A DNA stretch of 64,000 nt from Cupriavidus yeoncheonensis (GTDB lineage: Bacteria; Pseudomonadota; Gammaproteobacteria; Burkholderiales; Burkholderiaceae), in the NCBI RefSeq assembly GCF_905397275.1, contig NZ_CAJPUY010000020.1, positions 62,001 through 126,000 on the forward strand. Direction: 5' to 3'. The notes under the pieces are model-generated. The model searched no databases and had not been told where the DNA came from. It saw only the letters and a program-made list of their open reading frames with translations. Positions 26,802-35,045 of this stretch are shown here, piece after piece (the first letter of the stretch is position 1; every line of letters starts with the position of its first letter). Made by a program: the position numbers and the translations under genes.

Positions 26802-27971
26802 TTAGTCAAGGCCGACCATCCCCATCCAATATTGGAGCTGGTTGCCGGCGGTTTCCACATCGTACGTCCGAGAGAGTTCCAGGCGGCCGTCTGCTGTGAT
26901 GCGAAGGACCGAAAGTGCCGCCGGCACGTGCCGGATATGGTCGCCATCGCGCTTGGCCAGGGCCTTGATGCTCGCCGTCACCAGCAGGCGCCCGCCTGGA
27001 TCGCAGGCAAAGGTGCGGATGTGGAAGGATTCGGTGTCAGCGTGCTGGAGAAGCGTCGGTTCCCCTGTTTCCGGGTCGATCCGATACACCGCGATATTGT
27101 TTTCGCCGCCGGCGAATACCTTGCTATCGCGGTCGGCGACAGTGTGGTCGGCCCGGTTGGCGACATAGACGCAATGGCCGGCCGGATGGACGTGAATGGG
27201 CCCCCCCAATTGCCTGGGGCGCACGAGTTCGGGCTGGCGCAGTGTCGGACAGGTGAAGGCGGGTGCCGCTTCGATGCCGCTATCGCTGTAGCGGAACATG
27301 TAGAGTTGGTTGGTGCGTTCATCCGAAGCGTAGAGCCAGGGCTTTGACGGGTGGAATGCGATGTGGCGAGGACCGAAGCCATATCCGCCCCGTGGGGCTA
27401 CCACCCCGCCGGCAGACAGATGGCCATCCGCGAAGCCGAAGGTCCGCAGTGCTCCGGGCTCTTCCGGCTTGTCGCCCAGCGCCTTGTTGCCGCGGTCGAC
27501 GATCACGGCGGTGCGGCCCGACGGTGTGACCATGACCTGGTGCGGGTAGATGCCGTAGTCCAGGGCGGTGGCCTGTACGACGCAATCGCCGATCTTTCCA
27601 TTAGCTTCCACGCGATGCACCGTGATTCCGCTTGACGGATAGTTGTGGCCATTCAGGACATAGCGGCCGGACGGATCCACGCACATATGCACGGCGCGAC
27701 GCGGCAAGGGGCGGCTTTCCCCGTGCGCCAGCAACGCGCCATCCGCCCCGATGGCAAAGGCGCTGACGTGGTTGTAATCGGATTCGACCCGCGGCCCGCC
27801 GTTGCTGGTGGAAACATACAGGTACGGTTGGGAAGGGTGGCGCCAGGCATATTGCACCTTGGCGGGAGCCCGGACGGTTCCCTTCCTGACGAGCGTTGCC
27901 GAATCGACATCCACCGCGTAATGGGTGAGCCTGTCATCAACGGCACTATATAAGGCAACGGATCTTGCCAT
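26802..27971 (-). CDS. Lactonase-family seven-bladed beta-propeller (6-phosphogluconolactonase/Pgl type)
   Basis: A 389-residue protein of the lactonase (PF10282) family: repeated blades with PYLYVSTSNGGP, GRYVLNGHNYPSSGITVHRV, PHQVMVTPSGRTAVIVDRGN, GPRHIAFHPSKPWLYASDERTNQLYMF and GHCVYVANRADHTV. It likely opens a lactone formed during breakdown of the region's substrate; carboxymuconolactone-cleaving enzymes share the fold. No signal peptide. GGAGAATCC precedes ATG. It sits between the DUF35 and SDR genes, 23 bases after DUF35. Confidence 0.87.
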   Translation of the reverse strand: MARSVALYSAVDDRLTHYAVDVDSATLVRKGTVRAPAKVQYAWRHPSQPYLYVSTSNGGPRVESDYNHVSAFAIGADGALLAHGESRPLPRRAVHMCVDPSGRYVLNGHNYPSSGITVHRVEANGKIGDCVVQATALDYGIYPHQVMVTPSGRTAVIVDRGNKALGDKPEEPGALRTFGFADGHLSAGGVVAPRGGYGFGPRHIAFHPSKPWLYASDERTNQLYMFRYSDSGIEAAPAFTCPTLRQPELVRPRQLGGPIHVHPAGHCVYVANRADHTVADRDSKVFAGGENNIAVYRIDPETGEPTLLQHADTESFHIRTFACDPGGRLLVTASIKALAKRDGDHIRHVPAALSVLRITADGRLELSRTYDVETAGNQLQYWMGMVGLD

Positions 27972-27994
27972 TGGATTCTCCGCGGGTAATCGGC

Positions 27995-28411
27995 TCAGGG
28001 CGTATTGTCGGCAACCGGCGTGAACATCGGAATCGATGTGCCGCTTTCGGACGTTTTGAAGACCACCCTGACGCGCTGCCCGATCCGGACCGTATCCAGG
28101 TCTGTGTCGACGATGTTCGTCAAGATGGTTGGCCCTTCATCCAGCGTCACGTAGGCGATGCAGTAGGGCGTGCCGGTGCCGCGGCGTGTCACGCTATAGG
28201 TATAAATCACCCCTGTACCCTGGCTGTCGGCCCATTGCACTTCACTGCTCCAGCAAAAAGGACACAAGGCACGCGGATAGTGATGGGTTTGCTCGCAACT
28301 ACTGCAAACCTTGACCAGCAGCTTTCCCTCGGCAGCGGCGGCGAAATAGGGTTCATCCCCCGGATTCATAGCCGGGTCGCTGATCTTGCGGGCTTCGGAA
28401 AACGTCGGCAT
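27995..28411 (-). CDS. Zn-ribbon/OB-fold (DUF35) partner of the thiolase
   Basis: A 138-residue DUF35 protein: a rubredoxin-like zinc ribbon (VKVCSSCEQTHHYPRALCPFCWSS, four Cys) followed by an OB fold (GTGVIYTYSVTRRG, YCIAYVTLDEGPTILTNIVD). DUF35 proteins bind acyl-CoA and form complexes with thiolase-like enzymes, as ChsH2 with Ltp2 in steroid side-chain cleavage. ATG at 28411 follows GGGAGTAAATGAC, five bases past the thiolase stop, so the pair is coupled. A longer in-frame reading to 28501 overlaps the thiolase and is rejected. Confidence 0.9.
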   Translation of the reverse strand: MPTFSEARKISDPAMNPGDEPYFAAAAEGKLLVKVCSSCEQTHHYPRALCPFCWSSEVQWADSQGTGVIYTYSVTRRGTGTPYCIAYVTLDEGPTILTNIVDTDLDTVRIGQRVRVVFKTSESGTSIPMFTPVADNTP

Positions 28412-28416
28412 GTCAT

Positions 28417-29586
28417 TTACTCCCTTTCCATGATGAGCGTGGCCGCGCCGTGCCGGTGGCCGATCGCTCCACCGATGCCTGTGGCCAGTGCTAGTGTGCA
28501 ATCCGGTACCTGCACGCTGGGATGCGCTTCGCCGCGCAGTTGGCGCACCGCTTCGATGATCTTGGTCATGCCACCGCGATTTGCCGGATGGTTATTGCAC
28601 AGGCCGCCGCCGTCGGTATTGAAAGGCAGCTTGCCGACTCCGGAGATCAGCTTGCCGTCGGCGACGAACCGGCCGCCTTCTCCCTTCTTGCAGAAGCCTA
28701 GGTCTTCCAGTTGCAGGATTACGGTGATGGTGAAGCTGTCGTAGATCGACGCATACTGGATATCGGCGGGGGTGACGCCTGCTTCTTCGAAGGCACGCGG
28801 GCCCGTCCATGCCGCGCCGGTATAGGTCAGGTCCACCTTGCCAGCCATCTGGTGCTTGGTCGATTCGCCTGCACCCAGCAGTTTGATGCGGGGACGTGCC
28901 AGGGCCCTGGCGATTTCCGGGCGCGCCACGATCACCGCGCCACCCCCATCGCTGACAACGCATGAATCGAGACGATGCAGCGGGTCAGCGATCATCGGCG
29001 AGGCCAGTACGTCATCGACCGTGACAACGTTGCGCAGCATGGCGTTCGGGTTGTACTGCGCATGGTGCGACGCAGCGACCTTGACCCAGGCAAGCTGCTC
29101 GCTCGTGGTGCCGAATTCATACATATGCCGCATGGCACACATGGCGTAAAGGTTCAGCGTGACCGGGCTGTAGGGCATTTCATAGGGCGCCTCCGGCATG
29201 TTGACGCCGCGGACTCGCACCTGCGTGCCGGAAATTCCCTCGGAATTCGGCCGACCGGCAAGGGTGATGAGCGCCACGTTGCACTTGCCGGCCGCGATCG
29301 CCTCGGCCGCGTGGGCCACGTGTGCCAAGTATGAGCATCCCCCCATATCCGTCGAATCCACATGCCTGAGCCGGTTCAGGTTCAGGTAGTTCGCCATCGA
29401 CCACACGTTGGCACCCGGTGCGTCACCGGCACAGAAAAAGCCGTCGATGTCATCCCGCGACAGCCCCGCGTCTTCGATCGCGCCTTTGGCGACCTCCGCA
29501 TGGAGCTGCGCCACGGAGTGCTCCGGCGCTTTGCGCAAGGGGTGTTCGTACGCCCCGATGATGTAGGCCTTGTCTTTGATTGTCAT
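28417..29586 (-). CDS. Thiolase-domain protein (SCP2-thiolase/Ltp-like)
   Basis: A 389-residue thiolase-fold enzyme of the SCP2/lipid-transfer branch: GAYEHPLRKAPEHSVAQLHAEV, the nucleophile region STDMGGCSYLAH, CVVSDGGGAVIVA, and the His motif GGGLCNNHPANRGGM. The second catalytic Cys near the C-terminus (C-x-G-G-G) is absent: the stretch reads ATGIGGAIGHRHGA. Loss of that Cys plus a DUF35 partner is the pattern of retro-aldolase Ltp2-type enzymes. So C-C cleavage of a 3-hydroxyacyl-CoA, or thiolysis, are both possible. AAGGAGACTCGGC precedes ATG. First gene of a leftward operon (thiolase, DUF35, lactonase, SDR); divergent from the rubredoxin gene. Confidence 0.88.
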   Translation of the reverse strand: MTIKDKAYIIGAYEHPLRKAPEHSVAQLHAEVAKGAIEDAGLSRDDIDGFFCAGDAPGANVWSMANYLNLNRLRHVDSTDMGGCSYLAHVAHAAEAIAAGKCNVALITLAGRPNSEGISGTQVRVRGVNMPEAPYEMPYSPVTLNLYAMCAMRHMYEFGTTSEQLAWVKVAASHHAQYNPNAMLRNVVTVDDVLASPMIADPLHRLDSCVVSDGGGAVIVARPEIARALARPRIKLLGAGESTKHQMAGKVDLTYTGAAWTGPRAFEEAGVTPADIQYASIYDSFTITVILQLEDLGFCKKGEGGRFVADGKLISGVGKLPFNTDGGGLCNNHPANRGGMTKIIEAVRQLRGEAHPSVQVPDCTLALATGIGGAIGHRHGAATLIMERE

Positions 29587-29628
29587 GCCGAGTCTCCTTG
29601 CAGTCCGTCACTGGACAACTGCCAATCG

Positions 29629-29645
29629 GTTTCATACACTGGAAT
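29629..29645. promoter_or_regulatory. Dyad GTTTC-N7-GGAAT, putative operator (site 4)
   Basis: Full match to RTTYC-N7-GRAAY, 42 bases before the leftward thiolase start and 175 bases before the rubredoxin start. A 10-bp palindrome ATGATATCAT (29667-29676) lies beside it in the same 233-bp divergent gap. Confidence 0.5.
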
Positions 29646-29819
29646 CAATGCTATTCAGTAGAACCCATGATATCATCGCTTCCAAGGTTGTGGGTGAACC
29701 TGGAGATGCCAGGGCAGGGCCTGTATGGCTCGTTGTGTGATGGGAGGGGGCGCTGTCCTGGCGCAGTGCCACTCTGAGTTGAGCCCACAGTGGGCAGGTA
29801 TGACGAAAGGAGCAGGACC

Positions 29820-30041
29820 ATGGAGAACCAATGCGCGAGCGTTGACCATTCGGGCGCGGGCGCCGTCTTTGCCGACTTCAAGGTCTGGCAATGCGCGCTG
29901 TGCGGCTTTGTCTACGACGAGGCGATGGGGATGCCCGACGAGGGCATCGCCCCGGGCACGCGCTGGGCTGACATTCCCGACGACTGGATGTGCCCGGAGT
30001 GTTCGGTAGGCAAGAGCGACTTCGAGATGGTCGAGGTGTAG
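29820..30041 (+). CDS. Rubredoxin
   Basis: A 73-residue one-iron electron carrier. The two iron knuckles are [15 protein letters not shown] and [16 protein letters not shown], with the usual spacing between; [15 protein letters not shown] is the conserved core. A 28-residue N-terminal tail lacks features. GAAAGGAGCAGGACC precedes ATG. Rubredoxins in proteobacteria pass electrons to alkane hydroxylases, to rubredoxin-oxygen reductases or from acyl-CoA/flavin enzymes. Here it leads a rightward set with a small ORF and TcuA/TcuB-like genes, and no hydroxylase is nearby. Confidence 0.95.
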   Translation: MENQCASVDHSGAGAVFADFKVWQCALCGFVYDEAMGMPDEGIAPGTRWADIPDDWMCPECSVGKSDFEMVEV

Positions 30042-30092
30042 CACAAGCGAAGTCGGCGCGGTTCGAGGCAGGAACGCAATGGAGCAGGCCAA

Positions 30093-30320
30093 ATGGGAAT
30101 GGGTGGAATGTCCCTGCGCGGGTTGATGGAAAAGTGGTTCGGGCCAGAGGCGCCGACGATTGCGCGCATTACCCGCATGCGCGACGACGCAAACCAACGC
30201 GGCTATGTGCAGGTCGAGGTCGAACGAGCTTCGGGGGCGCTGTCGCTCCTGTTCTTCCGCCACGCCGATGGCTCCTGGTGCGTGTTTCCGCCGTGCGACC
30301 GCGGCGGGCGACAGACGTGA
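30093..30320 (+). CDS. Small conserved-looking protein, unknown function
   Basis: A 75-residue ORF between rubredoxin and the TcuA-like gene on the same strand. It begins with a Gly/Met-rich stretch, then EKWFGPEAPTIARITRMRDD, and a beta-rich end (GYVQVEVERASGALSLLFFRH, GSWCVFPP). It looks like a real compact domain but I do not recognise it. An internal ATG at 30108 is an alternative start. Gap to the next gene is about 45 bases, so it is probably cotranscribed with the redox genes. Confidence 0.55.
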   Translation: MGMGGMSLRGLMEKWFGPEAPTIARITRMRDDANQRGYVQVEVERASGALSLLFFRHADGSWCVFPPCDRGGRQT

Positions 30321-30366
30321 CAGTCAGATCCTGGTGGCCGGGCACGGCGCCATGACGGAGAATTGG

Positions 30367-31776
30367 ATGATCGATGTACTAGTGATAGGCGGCGGCAATG
30401 CCGCGCTCTGCGCCGCGCTGATGGCGCGCGAAGCCGGGGCTTCGGTGTTGCTGCTGGAGTCGGCGCCTCGTGCATGGCGCGGCGGCAACTCGCAACACAC
30501 CCGCAACCTACGCTGCATGCACGATGCACGACAGGACGTGCTGGTGGACGCCTATCCGGAAGAGGAATACTGGCAGGATCTGCTGAAGGTGACAGGGGGC
30601 ATCACCGATGAACACCTGGCACGACTCGTGATTCGTGCCTCGTCGACCTGCCGGCCCTGGATGCGAAAGCATGGCGTGCGCTTCCAGCCGCCGCTCTCGG
30701 GCGCGTTGCATGTGGCGCGCACCAACGCCTTCTTCATGGGCGGCGGCAAGGCGCTGGTCAACGCCTATTACCGCAGCGCCGAAGCGATGGGCGTGCAGAT
30801 CCGCTATGAAACGCCAGTCGACGCGATCGAGATGGACGGCGACCGCTTCGTCGCCGCGCGCAGCGGCCACGAGCGCTTCACCGCGCGCACCTGCGTGCTG
30901 GCTGCGGGTGGCTTCGAATCGAACCGCGAATGGCTGCGCGAAGCGTGGGGCCAGAACGAGCGCGGCGAATGGCCGGCCGACAACTTCCTGATCCGCGGCA
31001 CGCGCTTCAACCAAGGTGTGCTGTTGCGGCACATGATTGAATCGGGGGCGGACGCCATCGGTGACCCGTCGCAATCGCATTGCGTGGCCATCGATGCGCG
31101 CGCGCCGCTGTACGACGGAGGGATCTGCACGCGCATCGACTGCGTGTCGCTGGGCATTGTCGTCAACCGCGACGCTGAGCGCTTCTATGACGAGGGCGAG
31201 GACTTCTGGCCCAAGCGCTATGCGATCTGGGGCCGGCTGGTAGCGCAACAGCCGGGGCAGATCGGCTACTCGATCATCGACAGCCAGGCCATCGGCCGCT
31301 TCATGCCGCCGGTGTTTCCCGGCGAGAAGGCCGACACGCTGCCCGAACTTGCGCGCAAGCTCGGGCTGCCGGAAGCGCAGTTCGTGCGCACCGTGCAGGA
31401 CTACAACGCCGCGTGCCGTGTCGGCACGTTCGACCATACTGCGCTGGACGACTGCCATACCGAAGGCCTGACACCCTCCAAGACACATTGGGCCCGTCCG
31501 CTGGACCAGGCGCCGTTCTACGGCTACGCGTTGCGGCCGGGCATCACGTTCACTTACCTGGGCCTGAAGGTCAACGACCTGGCGCAGGTGCATTTCGGCG
31601 GCAAGCCGAGCGGGAATCTGTTCGTGGCAGGAGAAATGATGGCGGGCAACGTGCTGGGCAAGGGATATACGGCGGGCGTCGGCATGTCGATCGGTACCGC
31701 ATTTGGGCGTATCGCCGGCACGCAAGCCGCTAAGGCGGCGGGCATCAAGACGGGAGCGGTCCATGCAGAGGCTTGA
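30367..31776 (+). CDS. tcuA: TcuA-like FAD-dependent dehydrogenase (tricarballylate dehydrogenase family)
   Basis: A 469-residue flavoprotein. N-terminal FAD motif [32 protein letters not shown] with the NAAL variant that marks TcuA, then [15 protein letters not shown]. Later [53 protein letters not shown] and the C-terminal [29 protein letters not shown]. TcuA oxidises tricarballylate to cis-aconitate in Salmonella and hands electrons to TcuB; the substrate here may differ. Start: ATG at 30367 has CGGAG six bases upstream; ATG at 30352 is possible. The next gene overlaps its stop by 14 bases. Confidence 0.85.
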   Translation: MIDVLVIGGGNAALCAALMAREAGASVLLLESAPRAWRGGNSQHTRNLRCMHDARQDVLVDAYPEEEYWQDLLKVTGGITDEHLARLVIRASSTCRPWMRKHGVRFQPPLSGALHVARTNAFFMGGGKALVNAYYRSAEAMGVQIRYETPVDAIEMDGDRFVAARSGHERFTARTCVLAAGGFESNREWLREAWGQNERGEWPADNFLIRGTRFNQGVLLRHMIESGADAIGDPSQSHCVAIDARAPLYDGGICTRIDCVSLGIVVNRDAERFYDEGEDFWPKRYAIWGRLVAQQPGQIGYSIIDSQAIGRFMPPVFPGEKADTLPELARKLGLPEAQFVRTVQDYNAACRVGTFDHTALDDCHTEGLTPSKTHWARPLDQAPFYGYALRPGITFTYLGLKVNDLAQVHFGGKPSGNLFVAGEMMAGNVLGKGYTAGVGMSIGTAFGRIAGTQAAKAAGIKTGAVHAEA

Positions 31777-32968
31777 AGCGCTTGCGCGCGAGGCCACGGA
31801 GCTGGCTGGCCAGGAGCCGGGCGCGACTGCCATGCCCAACACCGGACGCGTGATCCGCGTGCTGCCGCTCACGGAGAACGAAGCCGAAGTCGCGCGGCAG
31901 ATGCAGATCTGTAATGCCTGCCGCTATTGTGAGGGTTTTTGCGCGGTGTTTCCGGCCATGACGCGCCGGCTCGAATTTGGCAAGGCCGATGTGAACTACC
32001 TGGCGAATCTGTGTCACAACTGCGGTGCGTGCTATCACGCGTGCCAGTACGCGCCTCCGCATGACTTCGGCGTCAACGTGCCTCAGGCGATGGCCAAGGT
32101 ACGGTTGGAGACGTACAGCGAATATGCGTGGCCGGCGCCGCTGGGCAAGCTGTATAAGTGCAACGGCCTGACGGTGTCGGTAGCGCTGGCGATCGGACTC
32201 GCATTGTTCCTGGTGCTGGCCGTGACGATAGGTGGCGCGCTGTGGCTTACGCACGAGGGCGGAAATTTCTATGCGGTGTTCCCGCACAACACGCTGGCAA
32301 GCATGTTTGGCGCGGTGTTCGGCTTTGCAGTCATCGCGCTCGGCATCGGGGTGCGGCGCTTCTGGCGCGACGTGTCGGCCGGGACGGCCTCGGCACCTGC
32401 CGTGGCGGAGGCGACGAAGAACGTGCTGACGTTGACCTACCTGGATGGTGGCCATGGAGATGGCTGCAATGAGGCGAATGATCGCTTTACGCTGGCGCGG
32501 CGCCGCTTCCATCATTTCACGTTCTATGGCTTCATGCTGTGCTTTGCGTCGACGGCGGTGGCGACCGCTTACCATTACCTGTTGGGGTGGCACGCGCCCT
32601 ATCCGGTCTTCAGCCTTCCCGTGCTGTTGGGGACCGCGGGTGGCATCGGGCTGCTGATCGGTCCGGCCGGATTGCTGTGGCTGAACCTTCAACGCCATCC
32701 CGAACACGGGGATGTGCAACAGCGACCGATGGATCGGGGATTCATCACCTTGCTGCTGTCGACTGGCGGGACCGGGCTGGGTTTGCTGGCGGGGCGCGAA
32801 ACCGCTGCCATGCCTTTCCTGCTGGCAGTACACCTGGGTGTGGTGATCGCCTTGTTCGCGACACTGCCGTATGGAAAATTTGCGCACGGCATGTTCCGTA
32901 CCGCCGCACTGTTGAAGTCCAACATCGAGAAGCGCAGGCCGAGCGAACTGCGTCTCGGCGACGACTGA
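31763..32968 (+). CDS. tcuB: TcuB/CitB-like iron-sulfur membrane electron-transfer protein
   Basis: A 401-residue partner of TcuA. Residues about 45-110 hold two cysteine clusters ([17 protein letters not shown] and [20 protein letters not shown]) for Fe-S centres. From about residue 125 come six or so membrane helices with heme-type His (e.g. [33 protein letters not shown]). TcuB re-oxidises TcuA's flavin and delivers electrons to the quinone pool. GGGAG precedes ATG, and the start lies inside the end of tcuA, indicating tight coupling. Confidence 0.88.
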   Translation: MQRLEALAREATELAGQEPGATAMPNTGRVIRVLPLTENEAEVARQMQICNACRYCEGFCAVFPAMTRRLEFGKADVNYLANLCHNCGACYHACQYAPPHDFGVNVPQAMAKVRLETYSEYAWPAPLGKLYKCNGLTVSVALAIGLALFLVLAVTIGGALWLTHEGGNFYAVFPHNTLASMFGAVFGFAVIALGIGVRRFWRDVSAGTASAPAVAEATKNVLTLTYLDGGHGDGCNEANDRFTLARRRFHHFTFYGFMLCFASTAVATAYHYLLGWHAPYPVFSLPVLLGTAGGIGLLIGPAGLLWLNLQRHPEHGDVQQRPMDRGFITLLLSTGGTGLGLLAGRETAAMPFLLAVHLGVVIALFATLPYGKFAHGMFRTAALLKSNIEKRRPSELRLGDD

Positions 32969-33156
32969 GCCTGCACTCCATTGCCCGCCCTGAGCGTGAG
33001 CCTGGAGATGCCGGCTACGTTCGAGAGATTCTCTCTGCTGGCTCGTCCAAGCGCCAAGCGCGGCTGAGCCAGCCTCCTTTCTCATAGTCCGACAGCGATA
33101 GCACAGCGCAACGATTCCGAAGGCCGTGCGCTGCTTCGGATGAGGAGAACGACCAC

Positions 33157-34779
33157 GTGAATTGTTACGACTACATCATTGTTGGGGCTGGCTCGGCAGG
33201 CTGTGTCCTGGCCCGCCGGCTGAGCGAGGATCGCAGCACGCGCGTGCTGCTGGTAGAGGCGGGACCACCCGCCGATGATTTCTGGATCCGCGCGCCCGCT
33301 GGCATGGGCAAGTTGTTCAGGTCAGAGCACTACAACTGGTGCTTCGAAACGGAGCCAGTGCCTACCTTGCGCAATCGCCGGATCTACTGGCCCCGCGGCA
33401 AGACGCTTGGTGGAAGCAGTGCCATCAACGGCATGGTTTACGTGCGCGGCCACCGACGCGATTTCGATCATTGGCGCGATCTCGGCAATCCCGGCTGGGG
33501 CTGGGATGACGTGTTGCCCTATTTCAGGCGCTCAGTGTGCCGGCCCGGCGACACGGAAAAAGGCAGCGAGTCGCACGGGCTATTGACGGTAAGTGATCCG
33601 TCGGTTCTCCACCCCGCGGCGCTGGCCTTCGTCGAGGCCGCGCAGCGCACTGGTCTGACGCGCCTGGACGACTTCAACGAAGGTGAGCAGGAAGGCGTGG
33701 GGCTGCTGCGCGCCACGATCCGCAACGGGGTGCGGCAATCCACTTATGACGCGTTCGTGGCGCCGATCGTCGCGCGTCGGCCGAATCTCGACATACGGAC
33801 TGGCGCGCACGTACACAGGCTCTTGTTCGCCGGAGTTGCCGCGACCGGTATCGAGGCTGAGATCGATGGGCAGATTCAGCGTTTTCACGCGGCGCGTGAA
33901 GTGGTGCTGTGCGCGGGCGCGCTCAGCTCCCCGCACCTCCTGATGCTGTCCGGCATCGGCGACGCAGAGCAACTGCGGCGGCACGGCATCGCAACGGTGG
34001 CGCACCTGCCGGGCGTGGGCAAGAACCTGCAGGACCATTTCGCCGTGCGGGTGCAGGCGAGGACCACGCGAGAGGGTTCCTACAATCAGTATCTTGCCGG
34101 CTGGCGCAAGTACGCTGCGGGTGCACGCTATCTGCTCACGAAAGGCGGCTACCTTGCGCTGGGCTCTTCGATCGCCGCCGCGTTCTTTCGTAGCGGGCCG
34201 CAGGTGGCCTACGCGGACATGGAAGTCAGCTTTCGTCCGATGACCGTCTCGTATGCGGGAACCAGTGAAGCGGTGGTCGACGATTTCCCTGCGATCAGCG
34301 CATCGGTCTATCGCGTGCGTCCGGACTCGCGCGGTGAAGTGATCCTTCGCAGCGCCGATCCGATGCAGTCTCCAGCATTCGTGCCTAACTACCTTCACGC
34401 TCCCGAGGATATCGGCGCAATGCTCGCAGGCCTGCGGCGATTGCGCCAAATCCTTGCAATGGAGCCGCTGGCTTCGTTCGTCCTCGAAGAACTGGTGCCG
34501 GGGAAGGAGGTGCGTACCGACGCGCAATGGATCGACTATATGGAGCGCGAAGGCCAATGCGCGTTCCATCCCGCGGGGACATGCAAGATGGGCAATGACC
34601 GCATGGCGGTCGTTGACGCACGCCTGCGCGTGCAGGGCGTCGAACGCCTGCGTGTCGTCGATGCTTCGATCATGCCGGTCGTGACATCCGGCAATACGAA
34701 TGCCCCGACCATCATGATTGGGGAGAAGGGCGCGGACATGATTCTCGCAGACCAGCGCGCAGCAAGTCGGGCGGCATAG
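33157..34779 (+). CDS. GMC-family oxidoreductase (choline/alcohol dehydrogenase type) (1)
   Basis: A 540-residue FAD alcohol dehydrogenase. FAD motif [24 protein letters not shown] signature 1 [20 protein letters not shown], signature 2 [15 protein letters not shown], and the catalytic pair as His in [12 protein letters not shown] and Asn in [17 protein letters not shown]. It should oxidise an alcohol to an aldehyde in the cytoplasm, using a respiratory acceptor. Start is GTG with GAGGAG eight bases upstream. It follows the TcuAB-like genes after 188 bases without a clear terminator. The aldehyde dehydrogenase at 39647 could take its product. Confidence 0.93.
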   Translation: MNCYDYIIVGAGSAGCVLARRLSEDRSTRVLLVEAGPPADDFWIRAPAGMGKLFRSEHYNWCFETEPVPTLRNRRIYWPRGKTLGGSSAINGMVYVRGHRRDFDHWRDLGNPGWGWDDVLPYFRRSVCRPGDTEKGSESHGLLTVSDPSVLHPAALAFVEAAQRTGLTRLDDFNEGEQEGVGLLRATIRNGVRQSTYDAFVAPIVARRPNLDIRTGAHVHRLLFAGVAATGIEAEIDGQIQRFHAAREVVLCAGALSSPHLLMLSGIGDAEQLRRHGIATVAHLPGVGKNLQDHFAVRVQARTTREGSYNQYLAGWRKYAAGARYLLTKGGYLALGSSIAAAFFRSGPQVAYADMEVSFRPMTVSYAGTSEAVVDDFPAISASVYRVRPDSRGEVILRSADPMQSPAFVPNYLHAPEDIGAMLAGLRRLRQILAMEPLASFVLEELVPGKEVRTDAQWIDYMEREGQCAFHPAGTCKMGNDRMAVVDARLRVQGVERLRVVDASIMPVVTSGNTNAPTIMIGEKGADMILADQRAASRAA

Positions 34780-34781
34780 CC

Positions 34782-34803
34782 CCGGCGGTTATGCTTCCGC
34801 CGG
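34782..34803 (+). terminator. Stem-loop after the GMC gene
   Basis: CCGGCGG pairs with CCGCCGG around eight bases, two bases past the stop. Only a short T-run (TGTTTTG) appears about 15 bases on, so it is a weak terminator candidate. Confidence 0.4.
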
Positions 34804-34834
34804 CCCAATTCCGCCTGTTTTGAAAATGAAACGG

Positions 34835-34851
34835 ATTTCTACCAGTGAAAT
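34835..34851. promoter_or_regulatory. Dyad ATTTC-N7-GAAAT, putative operator (site 5)
   Basis: Full match to the repeated motif, with perfectly complementary arms, 194 bases before the FadB-like start and exactly 100 bases before site 6. Read on the minus strand the centre is ACTGGTA, matching the ACTGTTA and ACTGATA centres of sites 1 and 6. Confidence 0.5.
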
Positions 34852-34934
34852 TGAGCGCTATGCCGCGCTGTCTGTGGATTCGATCGAAAGTCTCTTTCGG
34901 GGCTCCCAGGCGTTCTCGGTACTACCGTCCTTGA

Positions 34935-34951
34935 GTTCCACTGATAGAAAC
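34935..34951. promoter_or_regulatory. Dyad GTTCC-N7-GAAAC, putative operator (site 6)
   Basis: Full match to RTTYC-N7-GRAAY; shares TTCCACTG and TAG with site 1. It is 94 bases upstream of the FadB-like start, a normal place for an activator next to the promoter. Sites 5 and 6 lie 100 bp apart. Confidence 0.55.
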
Positions 34952-35045
34952 CTATGCCTTGCAATGAAACTCGTGCTACTATGAATCCGAAGATGCAACC
35001 ACGTCAGACATGCGCCTGCACAAGCAGCGGTTGGAAGGGAAACTG

